64,000 nucleotides of DNA from Alphaproteobacteria bacterium. GTDB lineage: Bacteria; Pseudomonadota; Alphaproteobacteria; Micavibrionales; Micavibrionaceae. Numbering within the stretch: the first letter of the stretch is position 1; each line of letters starts with the position of its first letter. The DNA lies in assembly GCA_023384135.1 (NCBI GenBank), contig JAHDXS010000003.1:1-64000 (forward strand). Reading direction: 5' to 3'. The position numbers and the translations under genes are program-made. The notes below the pieces were generated by a model. That model worked only from the letters and a program-made list of their open reading frames with translations, searched no databases and was not told the DNA's origin. Positions 44,788 through 54,024 of the stretch are shown piece by piece.

Positions 44788-46449
44788 ATGCAGGACAACG
44801 CTCCGCATTTTAAACGAATCGGTTTTGGGATGGGCCTGCGCCCGTCCCATTATCCTTTTATTTTCGAGAACAAACCCGCGCTCGACTGGTTCGAGATCAT
44901 CTCGGAAAACTTCATGGATACCGGGGGCCGCCCGGTGCGGATGCTCGAAAAAATCCTCGAAGATTATCCCGTGGTGATGCACGGCGTCTCGCTCTCCATC
45001 GGCACGGTCGATCCGCTCAATTCCGAATATCTGCAAAAACTGAAAAATCTGGCAAGCTGGGTCAACCCGCCATGGATCTCCGACCATCTTTGCTGGACGG
45101 GCGTAGCGCATAAAAACACGCACGATCTTCTGCCTGTGCCGTACACGGAAGAGGCGCTGAAAAATATCGTCTCCCGCATCAAACAGGTGCAGGATGTTCT
45201 GGGCCGCCCCATCGTGCTCGAAAACCCCTCCACCTATCTGGAATTCACAAGCTCGACCATGAGCGAGTGGGAATTCATCGCCCGCATGGCCGAGGAGTCC
45301 GGCTGCGGACTTTTGCTCGACGTGAACAATGTTTATGTGTCCTGCTACAACCACCGCTGGGACCCCAAAACCTATATCGACGCGCTGCCCCTTCATCGCG
45401 TCGCGCAAATTCACCTCGCGGGCCACACGAACAAGGGCACACATATCATCGACACGCACGACGACCACGTGATCGACGAAGTCTGGGCGCTCTACCGGTA
45501 TGTGATCGCCAAGGCCGGACCGATCAGCACGATGGTGGAATGGGACGATAAAATCCCCGAATTTCCCGTGGTGATGGAGGAGGTGGCCAAGGCCCGCAAA
45601 TGGGCCGCCGCCTCCGAAGGCCCCGTGCCGCTCCCTTCTTTTCAATCCTTCCGGCATAATATCCGCCCGTCCGAACGCCTGACGCCTCTGTCCGAGGAGA
45701 TGGACGACATGCAGACCGCGATTCTGCAAGGAAACGGGGAGGTCATGAACCCCGACGAACGCATCGTGCCCAAGCCCGACTTTTCGCCGCAGGAGCAGAT
45801 TGAATCTTATATCAACGGATACCGTTATCGCCTGTTCGACATCGTGGCGATGGATTATCCCGCGCTGAAATCCGCGCTGGGCCGGGAGAAGTTCAACGCG
45901 CTGATCGACGCCTATGTCGAGGCCACGCCCTCCACCCATTTCAACGTCGCGCGCTACACCGCCTGCTTCCCCGATTTCGTAAGGGAGCGGGAGGAGCCGT
46001 TCGCCTATGAACTCTCCATCCTCGAAACCGAGCTGGTGCAGATCGCGGACAAACCGGAAACGCTCGCCCTAAGCCCCGAAGACCTTGCGGCGCTCGACCC
46101 CGAAAAATTCATGGAATTTAAATTGGCCCCGCGCAAGGCGCTCAAGCTCTTCGCCTTTTCCTACCCGGTGAACGAATATTACGTGGCGTTTTTAAACGGC
46201 GAAAACCCGGCGCGGGTCGAAAAACGCCCCAGCTTTCTGGCCATCTACCGCCATAACGACCAGCTCTGGCGCCTCGATCTGGAGGAACGCGAATATATCG
46301 TGCTCTCGGCCCTGTTCGCGGGCGTCCCGGTGGGGCAGGCGCTGGGCGCGGCCATCCCCGAGGACGACGACGGCGAAGCCTTCATGGGCAGCGTCCGCCA
46401 CTGGTTCGGCAAATGGATGAATAACGGGCTGCTCGCGAAAGCGGCTTAG
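44788..46449 (+). CDS. MNIO (DUF692) enzyme fused to a DUF2063 domain
   Basis: 553 residues from ATG 44788. Residues about 10-280 are an MNIO/DUF692 TIM barrel with likely iron ligands His65 (VMHGVSLS), His100 (ISDHLCW), Glu145 (VLENPSTY), Asp178 (LLDVNNVYVS), His209/His213 (IHLAGH), Asp/His at 225-227 and Glu251 (MVEWDD). Residues about 300-553 match DUF2063 (BufC-like partner), with ESYINGYRYRLFDIVAMDYP. These two are usually separate genes, bufB and bufC. The enzyme should modify Cys of the precursor encoded 12 bases upstream. There is no clear ribosome site, so translation is probably coupled. Confidence 0.92.
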   Translation: MQDNAPHFKRIGFGMGLRPSHYPFIFENKPALDWFEIISENFMDTGGRPVRMLEKILEDYPVVMHGVSLSIGTVDPLNSEYLQKLKNLASWVNPPWISDHLCWTGVAHKNTHDLLPVPYTEEALKNIVSRIKQVQDVLGRPIVLENPSTYLEFTSSTMSEWEFIARMAEESGCGLLLDVNNVYVSCYNHRWDPKTYIDALPLHRVAQIHLAGHTNKGTHIIDTHDDHVIDEVWALYRYVIAKAGPISTMVEWDDKIPEFPVVMEEVAKARKWAAASEGPVPLPSFQSFRHNIRPSERLTPLSEEMDDMQTAILQGNGEVMNPDERIVPKPDFSPQEQIESYINGYRYRLFDIVAMDYPALKSALGREKFNALIDAYVEATPSTHFNVARYTACFPDFVREREEPFAYELSILETELVQIADKPETLALSPEDLAALDPEKFMEFKLAPRKALKLFAFSYPVNEYYVAFLNGENPARVEKRPSFLAIYRHNDQLWRLDLEEREYIVLSALFAGVPVGQALGAAIPEDDDGEAFMGSVRHWFGKWMNNGLLAKAA

Positions 46450-46961
46450 TTTGAATCAGACAAACCTAAAGCCTTAGCGACGACAAACTTCATGCCATAA
46501 CCTGTGCATAGGCTTGCACGATAATCGTCTTCGCAATCGCCTAATCCTATATGATTGAGCAGCTTAACAAACTGGTTGTATTCAAAGTTATAATCGCCTG
46601 ATTCAAAAATTTTTAGCAAACCTTTGCGAATATGATGTTTTTGAGTTTCTGATAATACCGCCGCCTTTAAGCGGGCGGCCATACGCGCACGAATATAGCC
46701 AGAGTAACAGAACATCACCGGGGTAATAACAAAATCTATGCAAATGGAAATTGCGGCTGCGTCATTCTCTTTTATACGATCAGAAAGCCTATTGAGAGTA
46801 TCAATATGTTGTCTGAACCGCAGACCTTGATCTTCAGGAAAACTAAGGGGACTCTGAACTTTGTAAGTTTTAGCTAACCGAAGATAGTTTTCTACAAGTG
46901 CGGCGTGTTGCCAACATGCAGGGGGATTATAATAATTTTCGCGTTTTTGTTCTTGTGACAA
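46446..46961 (-). CDS. Hypothetical protein, AT-rich gene
   Basis: 171 residues, no signal peptide. Mostly helical with several Cys (PPACWQH, SICIDF, MFCYSGY, GDCEDD, SLCTGYG). Its DNA is clearly richer in A+T than the MNIO gene whose end it overlaps by four bases on the opposite strand, suggesting a different origin. The family is not recognised. No strong ribosome site was seen. Confidence 0.6.
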   Translation of the reverse strand: MSQEQKRENYYNPPACWQHAALVENYLRLAKTYKVQSPLSFPEDQGLRFRQHIDTLNRLSDRIKENDAAAISICIDFVITPVMFCYSGYIRARMAARLKAAVLSETQKHHIRKGLLKIFESGDYNFEYNQFVKLLNHIGLGDCEDDYRASLCTGYGMKFVVAKALGLSDSN

Positions 46962-47031
46962 TCTATCACCAAAATTTTATGGAACTTCTCTTGCCCGAAA
47001 GGGAGAGGGGTGCTTGAAAGTCCATAACGAT

Positions 47032-47427
47032 TTAATCTAAATCACTTTTTTGCTGAACAAAACCATCAGCTCGATTCCAGATCGGAGTGTTTTCTCTCCC
47101 GTAAGTCACGGTATTAACATGATGCGGAACAACATACGTATATTCAAATCTTCCAGATAAACCTGCACGCGCAGGGACCAAATTAATCAGTATTTGTGTT
47201 GTATCCCCGTTTTCCGTCGAGCTGATATTCCCAACCGCCAGTGAGCTATGAAGCGCTAGGCCGGACAACTGAATAGTAGCGGGAGACTGGCCCGTTTGCA
47301 CCGCACTGTAAAACTGAGTGTCCTTTAATTCCAATATCGTTTTGCCAGTCGAACAAGCCGTAACAAAAGGGCACGCTAAAACAACGATGAAAACCAATCG
47401 AAGAGTAGTTGGGATATTGCGGATCAT
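47032..47427 (-). CDS. Small putative lipoprotein
   Basis: 131 residues from ATG 47427, which overlaps the MTA phosphorylase stop as ATGA, so it is probably coupled to that gene. The signal sequence ends in a lipobox, FVTACS, with the lipidated Cys at about residue 25. The mature part is beta-rich (TIQLSGLALHSSLAVGNISS; GRFEYTYVVPHHVN). AT-rich compared with mtnP. No family recognised. Confidence 0.7.
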   Translation of the reverse strand: MIRNIPTTLRLVFIVVLACPFVTACSTGKTILELKDTQFYSAVQTGQSPATIQLSGLALHSSLAVGNISSTENGDTTQILINLVPARAGLSGRFEYTYVVPHHVNTVTYGRENTPIWNRADGFVQQKSDLD

Positions 47428-48272
47428 AACCGCAAAACCCCCAACCACTCCTTCTGCTCCGCGTTGAGCCGCTCATCCGGCGTCATGACCGCGCCCTTGA
47501 GCGCCGTGCGGATTTTCTCCGGCGTTTCGCTGATCCCGTTCTGCAAAATCTGCACGACCAGCTTTTTGATTTTCTCGATATTCTCGAAATAAACCTTGAA
47601 AACCGCCTCGACGCTCACATGCTCGTCCGGGTCCTCGCGCCAGCAATCGTAATCGGTGGCGATCGCCAGCGTCACGTAGCCCATCTGCGCCTCACGCGCG
47701 AGGAACGCCTCGGGCACGTTGGTCATGCCCACAACGTCGCACCCCGCCGCCCCGCGCAGGAAATGACTTTCCACCTTCGAGCCCAATCGCGGCCCCTCTA
47801 CGCACGCATACGCCTTGCCGGAGTGAAGCGCGATCCCGATATCCTTCGCGGCCTTCAGAACGTCCTGCGTCAAAACCGGGCAGGCCGGTTCCGCCGTCGA
47901 GATATGCGCCGTCACGCCCTTGCCGAAAAAGCTGGCCTCGCGCTTGCCGCGCGTATGGTCGAAATACTGATCCACCAGCACGAGGTCGCCCGGCGCGATC
48001 TCCTCCTTGAGGGAACCCGACGCCGAAACGCTCAAAATCGTCCGCGCCCCCAGCTTTTTGAGCGCATAGAGATTCGCCCGGTAATTCACCTCGGAGGGCA
48101 AAAACTCGTGATTCCGCCCGTGCCGGGGCAGGAACAGCGCCGTGCTGGCCCCGACCTTGCCCTCGGTGATGGGCGCGGAGGGCTTGCCGAACGGCGTAGA
48201 GACGTCGTGTTCCTTGACCAGTTCCAGTTCCTTGAGCGCATAAAGGCCGCTGCCGCCGATGATACCGAGCAT
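47424..48272 (-). CDS. mtnP: S-methyl-5'-thioadenosine phosphorylase
   Basis: 282 residues. Splits 5'-methylthioadenosine, a by-product of polyamine and other SAM-dependent reactions, into adenine and methylthioribose-1-phosphate. MLGIIGGSGLYAL start, FLPRHGRNHEFLPSEVNYRA, TILSVSASGSLKEEIAPGDL and VVGMTNVPEAFLAREAQMGY are family motifs. The usual spermidine by-product MTA is not formed by the carboxyspermidine route seen downstream, so its source is another pathway. Confidence 0.95.
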   Translation of the reverse strand: MLGIIGGSGLYALKELELVKEHDVSTPFGKPSAPITEGKVGASTALFLPRHGRNHEFLPSEVNYRANLYALKKLGARTILSVSASGSLKEEIAPGDLVLVDQYFDHTRGKREASFFGKGVTAHISTAEPACPVLTQDVLKAAKDIGIALHSGKAYACVEGPRLGSKVESHFLRGAAGCDVVGMTNVPEAFLAREAQMGYVTLAIATDYDCWREDPDEHVSVEAVFKVYFENIEKIKKLVVQILQNGISETPEKIRTALKGAVMTPDERLNAEQKEWLGVLRL

Positions 48273-48408
48273 GTAAGAATATCCATTGTTAAAAGTGGTA
48301 GGCGAAAAAAACTAACAAATATAGAGCAACTCGACAAGCTGCCTATAGCCAAGAGGGCTGTCCGCCTCTATATTCTCAAAAAAGGTCGCAGGAAAAGCGT
48401 AAATATTC

Positions 48409-49140
48409 ATGGATGCAAAAGCCTACGAAAAAGTCGCGGAAATGCAGTTCAAACACTGGTGGTTTGAGGGGCGGCGGCGCGTTTTAGGCGCGCAAATATC
48501 CAGACTGAACTTGCCTGAGAATGCTGAAATCCTCGAAGCAGGTTGCGGAGCAGGGGCGAACCTCGAAATGCTCGGGCGCTTCGGAAAGGTTCATGGTTTC
48601 GAGCCCTACGGATATATGCGCGAGTTCTCGGAAAAAATAGGCGGAACCCATATCAAGGATGGACTTTTGCCGGATAACATCCCCTTTACGCAAAAGTTCG
48701 ATCTGGTGTGCGCCTTCGACGTTATCGAGCATATCGACAACGATGTGGACAGCCTAAAAAGCCTTTATGAGGCGCTGAAGCCCGGAGGTTATGCCCTTTT
48801 CACGGTGCCGGCCTACATGTTTATGTGGTCCAGCCATGACGTGGCAAACCATCACTTCCGGCGTTACACGCGGGGGACCTTCCGCGCGGCATTAGAAGGA
48901 TCGGGTTTTGAAGTCCGCAAAATTTCGTACTACAACACACTGTTATTTCCAGCCGCATTTTGCATCCGCATGCTGAAATCTTTCACAAAACGCCAGAATG
49001 GCGACGACCTCAAAATGCCGTCTACGTTGATGATGAACACGCTTCTTACGAACATATTCTCCTTTGAGCGGCATTTGCTGAAATACTGCAACCTGCCATT
49101 CGGCCTCTCTGTTATCGCAGTGTGCAAAAAGCCTTTATAA
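48409..49140 (+). CDS. Class I SAM-dependent methyltransferase
   Basis: 243 residues. The SAM site ILEAGCGAGANLEMLGRFG is at about 41-59 and FDLVCAFDVIEHIDND at about 88-103. The C-terminal HFRRYTRGTFRAALEGSGFE pattern is common in methyltransferases near glycan genes. A hydrophobic segment near the C-terminus (SYYNTLLFPAAFCIRML) suggests membrane contact. The substrate is unknown. Confidence 0.85.
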   Translation: MDAKAYEKVAEMQFKHWWFEGRRRVLGAQISRLNLPENAEILEAGCGAGANLEMLGRFGKVHGFEPYGYMREFSEKIGGTHIKDGLLPDNIPFTQKFDLVCAFDVIEHIDNDVDSLKSLYEALKPGGYALFTVPAYMFMWSSHDVANHHFRRYTRGTFRAALEGSGFEVRKISYYNTLLFPAAFCIRMLKSFTKRQNGDDLKMPSTLMMNTLLTNIFSFERHLLKYCNLPFGLSVIAVCKKPL

Positions 49141-49206
49141 AATTTGAGCTTGGCGGCCAAATCCGGAAGGCCTAATATCCCTTCTTTCGGCAAAGGCAGG
49201 ACATCA

Positions 49207-50877
49207 ATGCTTTCAAATAAAAGTCAGGAATTCACCCCAAAGCTTGTAAGCACGCTTAAGAGCGGATACGGCAAGGCCGACCTCCGAGCCGACCTGATCG
49301 CGGGCCTGACCGTCGCCATCGTCGCCCTGCCGCTCGCCATGGCGCTGGCCATCGCCAGCGGCGCATCGCCCGATAAGGGCCTCGTCACCGCCGTCATTGC
49401 GGGCTTTCTGATTTCCTTTCTCGGCGGCTCGCGGGTGCAGATCGGCGGACCGACCGGCGCGTTCGTCGTCGTGGTCTTCAACGTCATCGCCCAGCACGGC
49501 TATGACGGGCTTCTCCTCGCCACCCTGATGGCTGGGATCATGCTGATCATCGCCGGATACGCCCGCCTCGGCATGGTCATCAAATACGTGCCGTACCCCG
49601 TGGTCACGGGCTTCACGGCCGGCATCGCGGTGATCATCGCCTCAAGTCAGGTCAAGGACTTTCTCGGCCTCAAAATCGAAAAGGTCCCGGCGGAGTTCAT
49701 AGAGAAATGGATGGTCTATTTCGAGCATATGAACACGCTTGATACCTTCACCCTGGGCGTGGGCCTGATGGCGCTGGCGATGATTATCATTCTCCGCAAA
49801 AAGGCCCCGAAGCTGCCCGGCTATCTGATTGCCGTTGTCGTGGCGTCGATTCTCGTCGCGCTCTTTCATATCCCGGTGGAGACCATCGGCTCGCGCTTCC
49901 CGCACATCCCCTCCGGCCTGCCGTATCCCGAATTTCCGGCCTTCACCTTCGAGAAGCTCAAAAGCGTGCTCCCCGCCGCCTTCACCATCGCATTTCTGGC
50001 GGGGATCGAGGCGCTGCTTTCCGCCGTCGTCGCCGACGGCATGACCGGCCACAAGCACCGCTCCAATCAGGAGCTGGTGGGGCAGGGCGTGGCGAACGTC
50101 GCGTCCGCCTTCTTCGGCGGTCTGCCCGCAACCGGGGCGATCGCCCGTACGGCCACCAACATCCGCTCCGGCGCAAAAAGCCCGGTGGCAGGTATCATGC
50201 ACGCGGTCTTCCTGCTGATCTTCATGATGGCGGCCAGCGACGTGATGAAATTTGTGCCCATGGCCGCGCTCGCCGCGATCCTGTTCATGGTCGCGTGGGG
50301 CATGAGTGAGATCCGCCACTTTATCCATATCTTCAAGCTCTCGCGCTCCGATAGAACCATCATGATCCTCACCTTCGCGCTGACCGTGCTGGTGGACCTC
50401 ACGGTGGCCATCGGCGTGGGCGTCACGCTGGCCTGCCTGATGTTCATGATGCAGATGAGCAAATCCGTGGAAATCGCGGCGGGCCGCACCAAGCCCGACG
50501 ACGAGGACCAGCGCCACGGCCTACCCAAAGATGTGGAGGTCTTCCGCATCAACGGCCCGTTCTTCTTCGGCGTTTCAGGCGAGTTGATCGACGTTCTCAA
50601 GCGCATGGGCCAGATGCCCAAGGTCCTGATCGTGCGCATGCGCCTTGTGCCGTTTCTCGACACCTCCGGCGCGTCGGCTTTGGAGGATCTGGTCAGGAAA
50701 TGCAAGGCGGCGGGAACGCTCGTCATCTTCTCCTCGCTTCAGCCACAGCCAAAGGGGCTTTTAAGCCGCCTTCACTTCGGGGAAGGGGTGCTCTACGCCG
50801 ACAACTATGTGGAAGCCCTTAATAAAGCGCGGGAAATCGCTGAACCCGGCCTGTCGGCGGTGTCTCAGGAAGCCTGA
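49207..50877 (+). CDS. SulP-family anion (probably sulfate) transporter
   Basis: 556 residues from ATG 49207, six bases after an AGGA. About 12 membrane segments with the SulP block LIAGLTVAIVALPLAMALAI and SRVQIGGPTGAFVVVVFNVI. The C-terminal STAS domain (about 430-540, VEVFRINGPFFFGVSGELID) is cytosolic and regulatory. Convergent with and overlapping cysI by 13 bases; sulfate as substrate is inferred from the cys genes beside it, but bicarbonate or other anions remain possible. Confidence 0.92.
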   Translation: MLSNKSQEFTPKLVSTLKSGYGKADLRADLIAGLTVAIVALPLAMALAIASGASPDKGLVTAVIAGFLISFLGGSRVQIGGPTGAFVVVVFNVIAQHGYDGLLLATLMAGIMLIIAGYARLGMVIKYVPYPVVTGFTAGIAVIIASSQVKDFLGLKIEKVPAEFIEKWMVYFEHMNTLDTFTLGVGLMALAMIIILRKKAPKLPGYLIAVVVASILVALFHIPVETIGSRFPHIPSGLPYPEFPAFTFEKLKSVLPAAFTIAFLAGIEALLSAVVADGMTGHKHRSNQELVGQGVANVASAFFGGLPATGAIARTATNIRSGAKSPVAGIMHAVFLLIFMMAASDVMKFVPMAALAAILFMVAWGMSEIRHFIHIFKLSRSDRTIMILTFALTVLVDLTVAIGVGVTLACLMFMMQMSKSVEIAAGRTKPDDEDQRHGLPKDVEVFRINGPFFFGVSGELIDVLKRMGQMPKVLIVRMRLVPFLDTSGASALEDLVRKCKAAGTLVIFSSLQPQPKGLLSRLHFGEGVLYADNYVEALNKAREIAEPGLSAVSQEA

Positions 50878-52544
50878 GCGAATAACGTCCGGTTTGCATA
50901 GTCCCCGAACCGCTCGCCGGCTTTCCGGTCTTTGACGTACGCTCCGAGCAGCTTATCCAGCTCGCCCAGAATCTCGCCTTCGTCGGCCTCCTCAAGATGG
51001 ACGCGGTTCAGCCGCTCGCCCTGATAATCGCCGCCAAGCCGCAGGACATATCGCCCCGGCCCCTTGCCGACCAGCCCAATCTCCGCCACGTAAGGCCGCC
51101 CGCACCCGTTGGGACAGCCCGTGATCCGCGTCGTGATCGCATCCCCGATCAGCCCGTGCTTGCGTTGCAGATTTTCAACCTTGCTCACGAACTCCGGCAA
51201 ATATCTCTGGGCTTCGGCCAGCGCAAGCGGGCAGGTCGGCAGCGCCACGCAGGCGATCGCCTCTTCCTTGGTCTTGGTATGATGGCCTTGTGTGATGCCG
51301 TGCTTGGCAAGGACCGCGTCAATCTTGGGTTTGTTGCCTTCCGGCACATAAGTCAGCATGACGTTTTGGTTCGCCGTGCAACGGAAGGAGCAAAGATTTT
51401 CCTGAGCGATATCCATGAGCGCGGATTTGATGTTATATCCGTCCTCGTCCTTCACACGTCCGCAATCGACAAAAATGGTGTTGTACCACTGTCCGTGATG
51501 ATCGGAGAACCAGCCGTACGGGTCGCCCCGGTGCGTGAACGAGACCGGGCGGGCGGGGGCCAAGGCAAAGCCCAGCCGCTTTTCCAACTCGCCCTTGAAG
51601 AAATCGACGCCCAGCCGATCAAGCGTATATTTGAGCCGCGCCAGCGAACGGTCTTCGCGGTTGCCGTAATCGCGCTGCACGGCGGCGATCTGCCAGCACG
51701 CCTCGACGGCCTTGTCCTTCGCAACGAAGCCGATGACGTTACCAAGGCGCGGATAGGTTTTCGGGTTGCCGTGCGTGGCGCCCAGCCCGCCGCCGATGGA
51801 GACGTTGAATCCCTCGAACATCTCGCCGCTGCCGATGGCGATCAGGCCGATATCGTGAACAAACACGTCCACATCATTATGCGGCGGAATGGTGACCGCG
51901 ATCTTGAATTTGCGCGGGAGGTATCGGTTCTGGTACAGCGGGTCCGGCTCGGCCTCCTTGCCGTCTTCCAGCTTCTCGCCGTCGAGCCAGATTTCCTTGA
52001 ACGCGCCCGTCTTGGGCAGCAGCGCCTCGCTGATCGCGGCGGCATATTCGTGAACTTCGGCATGGAAAGGTGCGATGGCGGGGTTCGAGCCGGAAATGAC
52101 GTTACGGTTGACGTCTCCGCAAGCGGCAATCGCATCGAGGCCCAGAGCGTCGAAATCCTTCATCGTCGGCTTCATCCGCGCTTTCACCACGCCGTGGAAC
52201 TGGATCGTCTGGCGCGTGGTGATCTTCATGACGCCGTTGGCGTTCCGGTCACAGGATTCCTGAAGGGCCGCCCATTGCGCCGCCGTCATGTCGCCCGCCG
52301 GGATCCGCAGCCGGATCATATAGGAATAGGCCCATTCAAGCTTTTTCTCTTCCCTCTCGGCGCGGCGGTCGCGGTCGTCCTGTACGTACGAGCCGTGGAA
52401 TTTAATAAGCTGCTTGCCTGTTTCGGTAACGTTCCCGGTGAGCGAGTCGTTCATCTGCGCGTCCAGATCGCCGCGCAGGCCCCGGCTGGAGGTTTTCATC
52501 GCTTCCACGGGGGAGAGCTTCGGAGGTTCGTCTTTGCCGCTCAT
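50865..52544 (-). CDS. cysI: Sulfite reductase hemoprotein subunit
   Basis: 559 residues. Reduces sulfite to sulfide with siroheme and a 4Fe-4S cluster. The cluster ligands are CVALPTC (CX5C) and TGCPNGCGRPY (CX3C) in the C-terminal part. Other blocks are MKITTRQTIQFHG and the siroheme-binding Arg/Lys-rich segments. It starts inside the cysJ stop (TGATG, one-base overlap) and is the last gene of the cysG-H-J-I operon. Confidence 0.97.
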   Translation of the reverse strand: MSGKDEPPKLSPVEAMKTSSRGLRGDLDAQMNDSLTGNVTETGKQLIKFHGSYVQDDRDRRAEREEKKLEWAYSYMIRLRIPAGDMTAAQWAALQESCDRNANGVMKITTRQTIQFHGVVKARMKPTMKDFDALGLDAIAACGDVNRNVISGSNPAIAPFHAEVHEYAAAISEALLPKTGAFKEIWLDGEKLEDGKEAEPDPLYQNRYLPRKFKIAVTIPPHNDVDVFVHDIGLIAIGSGEMFEGFNVSIGGGLGATHGNPKTYPRLGNVIGFVAKDKAVEACWQIAAVQRDYGNREDRSLARLKYTLDRLGVDFFKGELEKRLGFALAPARPVSFTHRGDPYGWFSDHHGQWYNTIFVDCGRVKDEDGYNIKSALMDIAQENLCSFRCTANQNVMLTYVPEGNKPKIDAVLAKHGITQGHHTKTKEEAIACVALPTCPLALAEAQRYLPEFVSKVENLQRKHGLIGDAITTRITGCPNGCGRPYVAEIGLVGKGPGRYVLRLGGDYQGERLNRVHLEEADEGEILGELDKLLGAYVKDRKAGERFGDYANRTLFAQAS

Positions 52545-54022
52545 CAGTAAACATCCTTAAGGTAACGGTCCGCTTCGCCCATATCCGCAAGGTAATCCGC
52601 CGCCGCTTCGGGGGAAAGGGATTTTTGCATGGCGATGATCTCGATCAGGGTTTTCTCGACGTCATGGCTCATCGGGTCCTTCGCGCCGCAGACGTAAATC
52701 CGCGCGCCGCCCTCGATCCACTCCATCAATTCCTTGGCGCGCTCCTTCATCCTGTGCTGGACATAGACCTTGTGATCCGTGTCGCGCGAAAAGGCGAGGT
52801 CGATCTTATGCAGCGCATCGGTGGCCAGAAACTCCTGCCACTCCGCCTGATAAAGGAAATCGCAATGCGCGTGCTGGTCCCCGAAGAACAGCCAGTTCCG
52901 CCCCGAAGCCCCGCGCTCGGCCCGCTCGAACACGAACGAGCGGAACGGTGCGACGCCCGTGCCGGGCCCGATCATGATGATGTCGGTATCGTCGGGGGGC
53001 AGGCGGAACATCTGGTTCTGATGGATGTAAAATTGAAGCGCGTCGCCCTCTTTCATATCGGCGAGGTATTTCGAGCACACCCCGTACCCGAGGCTTCCAT
53101 CCTCTTTTTTATAGCTCGCGAGCGCAACGGTGAGATGCACCTCGCCCTCATGCGCCGAAGGGGCGGAGGCGATGGAATAGAGGCGGGGAGTCTGCTCTTT
53201 CCCCTCGGCATCGAGCGGCAGGATGATCCCGGCGGCGTCGCCGCAGCTATAGGGAACAGAATCCTCATATTCAATCTCGATATGATAGGTCTGTTTCCTT
53301 GAATCGATATCATTCAGGTTGACGATATGCTTGACCCGGCCGGAAACAGGCTCAAGGCGCGTATAGCCCTTGCCCGTCCGCACGGCGGAGGGCTCGGCGA
53401 ACGAAACGGCGGAAACGGACGCGCCCGTATCGCCGGAGAGCTTATTGAGTGTCTCGACCGTCTGCGAAATCCATTTCGGCGTGTGCGCCGCATAATCGAC
53501 ATCAAACAGCGCGGCCTCCTGAATGACCGTGCCGCCAAGGCGGGTCAGCTCCTTCTCAAGCTCCGTCGCCGCGCCGCAGAAAATCTGATAGCTCTTATCG
53601 CCCAGCCCCAGCACCGCAAACTGCAAACCCGCAAGCGCTCCGTCCGGCGCGCCGCGCACAGATTCAAAAAACTTCACCGCGCTCTCCGGCGGATCACCCT
53701 CACCATGCGTGCTCGCCAGAAAAATCGAAAACCCGTCCTTAGGAATATCCGAAAACTTCATCCGGTTAACCGGGTTGCTCTTGACCTTGAACCCCGCGCC
53801 CTTGACGGCCTTCATCAGGGAAAGGGACAAGGACTTGGAATTACCCGTCTCAGTCGCATAGAAAATATGCACCTCCGGCTTGTTGGAAGCGGCGTCCGCG
53901 CCCGCGCCGTCCGGCAGTTTTCCGGTCAAGCCCTGCATATATCCGGCGAGCCAGATTCTCTGCTCGGGCGTCAGCCCGTCCAGAAGGGTTTGCAGAAGTC
54001 TCTGTTGTTCGTTATTCAGCAT
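52544..54022 (-). CDS. cysJ: Sulfite reductase flavoprotein, compact form
   Basis: 492 residues against about 600 in E. coli. The flavodoxin domain (about 50-190) has IFYATETGNSKSLS. The FAD domain has RLYSIAS (280-286) and the NADP domain has MIGPGTGVAPFRSF (350-363) and VYVCGAKDPM, ending with the conserved DRYLKDVY. Only about 17 residues separate GDAAG (261) from PRLYS (279), where E. coli CysJ has roughly 95. The helical connecting subdomain therefore seems to be absent. Electron transfer to CysI should still be possible but with different geometry. Confidence 0.95.
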   Translation of the reverse strand: MLNNEQQRLLQTLLDGLTPEQRIWLAGYMQGLTGKLPDGAGADAASNKPEVHIFYATETGNSKSLSLSLMKAVKGAGFKVKSNPVNRMKFSDIPKDGFSIFLASTHGEGDPPESAVKFFESVRGAPDGALAGLQFAVLGLGDKSYQIFCGAATELEKELTRLGGTVIQEAALFDVDYAAHTPKWISQTVETLNKLSGDTGASVSAVSFAEPSAVRTGKGYTRLEPVSGRVKHIVNLNDIDSRKQTYHIEIEYEDSVPYSCGDAAGIILPLDAEGKEQTPRLYSIASAPSAHEGEVHLTVALASYKKEDGSLGYGVCSKYLADMKEGDALQFYIHQNQMFRLPPDDTDIIMIGPGTGVAPFRSFVFERAERGASGRNWLFFGDQHAHCDFLYQAEWQEFLATDALHKIDLAFSRDTDHKVYVQHRMKERAKELMEWIEGGARIYVCGAKDPMSHDVEKTLIEIIAMQKSLSPEAAADYLADMGEADRYLKDVY

Positions 54023-54024
54023 GG

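Noticed and set aside
50997-52550. 517-codon plus-strand open frame opposite cysI
   Set aside because: cysI has all its cofactor motifs on the minus strand; the plus frame has no recognisable domains.
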